This document shows, piece after piece, positions 61,822 through 64,000 of a stretch of 64,000 nucleotides of DNA. The stretch spans positions 248,001 to 312,000 of the forward strand of contig CAKVLN010000002.1 of the NCBI GenBank assembly GCA_934757275.1, written 5' to 3'. The stretch is from an uncultured Candidatus Melainabacteria bacterium (lineage in GTDB: Bacteria; Cyanobacteriota; Vampirovibrionia; Gastranaerophilales; Gastranaerophilaceae). The stretch's first letter is position 1; every line of letters starts with the position of its first letter. The notes beneath the pieces are model-generated. The model did no database searches, was not told the origin of the DNA, and worked only from the letters and a program-made list of their open reading frames with translations. The translations under genes were made by a program, and so were the position numbers.

Positions 61822-62087
61822 CCATCTTTTCTAGTACTATTGTTTGCTTCTGCAGTTGTTGTTGCACCAATTGCGCCTAGAGCTATTGCTCCAATTGGCC
61901 CGCCAACTGCGAAACCAACAAATGCCATTGCTGTACCACAAATTGCTCCAGCAACATAATCACCAAGTTTCAAAGATGCACTACCTTTAAAATTGACGGC
62001 AGGATTTTGAACTGGTTGAGAAACAACTCTTCTGTTATTTTTGCTGCACACAACAGGAGTTGATAATCCGACAGGACTAACTCTCAT
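61818..62087 (-). CDS. small tagged glycine-zipper protein
   Basis: An 89-residue protein starting MRVSPVGLSTPVV, then PAVNFKGSASLKLGDY: the signature with F-K-G. A Gly/Ala-rich hydrophobic segment (about 48-80: GDYVAGAICGTAMAFVGF, GGPIGAIALGAIGA) has GxxxG spacing typical of membrane or oligomerising helices. It overlaps the end of the 614-residue gene by 4 bp, convergently. A GAGGTG lies 4 bp before the ATG. Confidence 0.65.
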   Translation of the reverse strand: MRVSPVGLSTPVVCSKNNRRVVSQPVQNPAVNFKGSASLKLGDYVAGAICGTAMAFVGFAVGGPIGAIALGAIGATTTAEANNSTRKDG

Positions 62088-62244
62088 AAGACACCTCTTT
62101 TTCTAATAAACACTACACTTGCATGTTAAATTATCTGCTCAACTTTGTCAATCCTTAAAAAGAGTAGTTTTAATTCAAGCGTGGACACTGATTTTTGTTT
62201 GTAATAAAATTAACTTGCCGAGGCTATTTTTTAGGGAGAAATTT

Positions 62245-63618
62245 ATGAGATTACATAACTCTTACACAAATCAAGTAGAAGAATTTAAACCAATAGAAGA
62301 AAACAAAGTTAAAATGTATGTTTGCGGACCAACCGTGTATGACAATGCGCATTTAGGGCATGCCAGATGCTATATTACTTGGGACGTTTTATACAGATAT
62401 TTAAAATTCAAAGGTTATGACGTAACATATTGCAGAAACGTTACTGATGTTGACGATAAAATCCTTAAAAAGGCAGAAAAAGAAGGAAAAACTCCAGAAG
62501 AAGTTTCACAATATTGGTATAAAAAATTTAGTGATAGCATGAAGGCTTTGAACAACTTAAAGCCAGATATTGAACCTTTTGCAACAAAAACTTTGGGCGA
62601 AATGATTGCTATTAACAAAGATTTGATTAACAAAGGTTATGCTTATGAAGCTAATGGTGACGTGTATTTTAGGGTTAAAAAATTCCCTAAATACGGTTAC
62701 TTATCAAAACAACCAATTGACCAGCTAGAAAGCGGTGCAAGAATTGAAGTGGGCGAACAAAAAGAAGATCCACTTGATTTTGCACTTTGGAAGAAAGATG
62801 AAAAATTTGGTTACAAATCACCTTGGGGAGTTGGTCGCCCTGGCTGGCACATCGAATGTTCTGCAATGAGCAGAAAGCATTTGGGCAAAACAATTGATAT
62901 TCACGCAGGTGGAGCAGATTTAATCTTCCCTCACCACGAAAATGAAATTGCTCAATCAGAATGTGCAAATGGTTGCAAATTTGTTAATTACTGGCTACAC
63001 AACGGCTTTGTAACAATTAATAAAGAAAAAATGTCAAAATCTTTAGGTAACTTTTTGACTATTGATGATTTGTTAAAGAATTATGACGCAAACACAATCA
63101 GATTCTTTATTCTAACAAACCATTACCGCATGCCAGTAGAATTTTCAGACGAAGCTCTACAAGCGGCAGCAAATGGAGTTAAGAGAATGCTTAATGCAAA
63201 AAGAACTCCGATTGACGAAACATTAGATTTAACTCAGTTTGACGAATACAAAGAATTTGTTGACGCAATGGACGATGATTTGAACACATCAAAAGCACTT
63301 GCTGTTTTATTTGATTTAACAAATAAAGCAAACAAAGATGTTCCTTATGCGTTCACTCTTTTACACAAACTTGCTGAAACTCTTGGTTTTACTTTTACAA
63401 AAGCAACTCTATCTGATAAAGAATTAAGCGCAAAATTAGAAGAAATTAGTAAGGAATTAGGTGAAAAGTACGAGTCAATGGACGCAATTATAGAAACTCG
63501 AAAGCAAGCAAGAGCTGACAAGAATTGGGACTTAGCAGACAAAATTCGTATAGCACTTGATAAAGTTGGCATTGTACTAAAAGATTCTAAGGAAGGTACA
63601 ACTTGGGAAGTAAAATAA
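62245..63618 (+). CDS. cysS: cysteinyl-tRNA synthetase
   Basis: Charges tRNA-Cys. The class I motifs are HLGH (36-39) and KMSKS (in KEKMSKSLGNF), with zinc ligands Cys27 (YVCGPT), Cys in IECSAMS and His in FPHHENE. The length (457) is usual. I chose the ATG at 62245 because AGGGAG lies 6 bp upstream and the family begins at RLHNSYT; an earlier in-frame start is unsupported. The next gene starts inside its last codons. Confidence 0.96.
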   Translation: MRLHNSYTNQVEEFKPIEENKVKMYVCGPTVYDNAHLGHARCYITWDVLYRYLKFKGYDVTYCRNVTDVDDKILKKAEKEGKTPEEVSQYWYKKFSDSMKALNNLKPDIEPFATKTLGEMIAINKDLINKGYAYEANGDVYFRVKKFPKYGYLSKQPIDQLESGARIEVGEQKEDPLDFALWKKDEKFGYKSPWGVGRPGWHIECSAMSRKHLGKTIDIHAGGADLIFPHHENEIAQSECANGCKFVNYWLHNGFVTINKEKMSKSLGNFLTIDDLLKNYDANTIRFFILTNHYRMPVEFSDEALQAAANGVKRMLNAKRTPIDETLDLTQFDEYKEFVDAMDDDLNTSKALAVLFDLTNKANKDVPYAFTLLHKLAETLGFTFTKATLSDKELSAKLEEISKELGEKYESMDAIIETRKQARADKNWDLADKIRIALDKVGIVLKDSKEGTTWEVK

Positions 63619-64000
63619 AAACACTTGCCGTAGCATTATTGTTATTTGCAAGTTTTATGGGAGGAGTTAATTCAACTTTTGCTGCAAGTACTGACGTGGT
63701 TAGAGTTGGATTAACGGATAATAAATTTCAAAACGTATTAAAACAAACTATTACTATTTATGGAACGGCTGAATGTGATATTTGCGACAGAGAAAGCAGA
63801 AAAATCATATCAAGAGTTCCTGCAAATGGTGAAGTAACAATCAAAAATGGAATTACAGGGCTAGATGTTACTATAAACGGGCGCACTGCGACCTTGAGAG
63901 ATTTTGTAGTAATTTGTCCTCAAGGCGTTTTGGGTGTAAAAGATTTAACTAGAAAAGGCAAGCCTGCGCTATACCACGGCGCATTTGAAGTGGTTCAAAA
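63603..64000 (+). CDS. secreted protein, SpoIID/LytB-like N-terminus, truncated by window end
   Basis: A TTG at 63603 overlaps the end of cysS by 16 bp; AAGGAAGG lies 6 bp upstream. The translated start GSKIKTLAVALLLFASFMGG is a signal peptide (cleavage expected after STFA). The mature part begins with VVRVGLTDNKFQNVLKQ, has a CDICDRESRKII region and ends (at the window edge) ALYHGAFEVV, resembling SpoIID/LytB domain N-termini, which are linked to peptidoglycan turnover. The gene runs beyond the window. Domain call is tentative. Confidence 0.65.
   Translation, partial: MGSKIKTLAVALLLFASFMGGVNSTFAASTDVVRVGLTDNKFQNVLKQTITIYGTAECDICDRESRKIISRVPANGEVTIKNGITGLDVTINGRTATLRDFVVICPQGVLGVKDLTRKGKPALYHGAFEVVQ

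Noticed and set aside
62119..62244. Extended start of cysS
   Set aside because: The 126-base extension lacks a ribosome site, while AGGGAG precedes the ATG at 62245, where the family starts.
1..64000. tRNA, rRNA, transposase or prophage genes
   Set aside because: I looked for cloverleaf arms, rRNA cores and transposase or integrase motifs in the gaps and found none; small RNAs cannot be excluded by eye.

Overview
The window is a low-GC (roughly one third G+C by eye), gene-dense chromosomal segment of a flagellated, Gram-negative, fermentative bacterium. An outer-membrane porin of the OprP/OprO type and a KdsC-like Kdo-8-phosphate phosphatase imply an outer membrane with Kdo-containing lipopolysaccharide. 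FlhB, a FliA-type sigma factor and two flagellins imply flagella, and a formate channel fits fermentation. Many small proteins share an N-terminal signature, and coiled-coil proteins with a GMAASQ start are present. Together this best fits a gut Gastranaerophilales (Vampirovibrionia, formerly Melainabacteria, the non-photosynthetic relatives of Cyanobacteria). That placement is inference; no rRNA gene is present to confirm it.

Layout. 1-7.1 kb: a truncated HEAGH protein, small unknowns, a nanE-ROK kinase (ManNAc) cluster, a cysteine-repeat peptide and a large membrane protein of unknown role. 7.3-17.2 kb: mostly housekeeping genes (rplS, rbgA, rsmI, ilvC, speD, rnhA) with flhB and a fliA-like sigma gene. 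17.3-24.8 kb: flagellin 1, a sugar MFS transporter with a B12-type radical SAM enzyme, a GH13 enzyme and era. 24.9-33 kb: a 595-residue unknown protein, then a leftward run ffh, two paralogous unknowns, pth, a TPR protein and a U32 enzyme. 33.2-41 kb is accessory: a coiled-coil protein, an XRE regulator, a calpain-like protease of 964 residues, repeat proteins and intergenic repeat elements. 41.2-49.4 kb: NhaC-type antiporter, DUF167, DNA methyltransferase, lepB, polyprenyl synthase, Fsr-like MFS, porin and formate channel. 49.8-55.9 kb is accessory again: a 1372-residue modular repeat protein with a small partner, and a C/H/D protein of papain-like appearance. 56.2-64 kb: PfkB kinase, flagellin 2, kdsC, a 614-residue paralogue of the earlier membrane protein, cysS and a truncated secreted protein.

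Main discovery candidate. Three unlinked accessory transcription units (the GMAASQ coiled-coil gene, the calpain-like protease gene, and the pair encoding the 117- and 1372-residue proteins) share one promoter layout. It is TTGTAACA, 16 bp, TAAAGTTT, 11 bp, GCCGATA, which is a textbook sigma-28 (FliA) promoter plus an upstream box at fixed spacing. None of these proteins has a signal peptide, and two share a repeat module. They look like a flagellar-coregulated set of exported or effector-like proteins. The fliA-like gene itself has a good sigma-70 promoter, and I do not find a complete sigma-28 box at either flagellin gene.

Second candidate. At least eight proteins begin M-[KR/N/Q]-[IV]-x-x-[IV], followed by an Asn-rich linker and a short F-[KTG]-[GS] box. 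Several start codons chosen on ribosome-binding-site grounds independently restore this pattern. It looks like an undescribed sorting or processing tag.

Intergenic DNA carries several families of repeats, including a roughly 100-bp element whose hairpin stem shows compensatory changes between copies. No rRNA, tRNA, CRISPR array, transposase or prophage was recognised.
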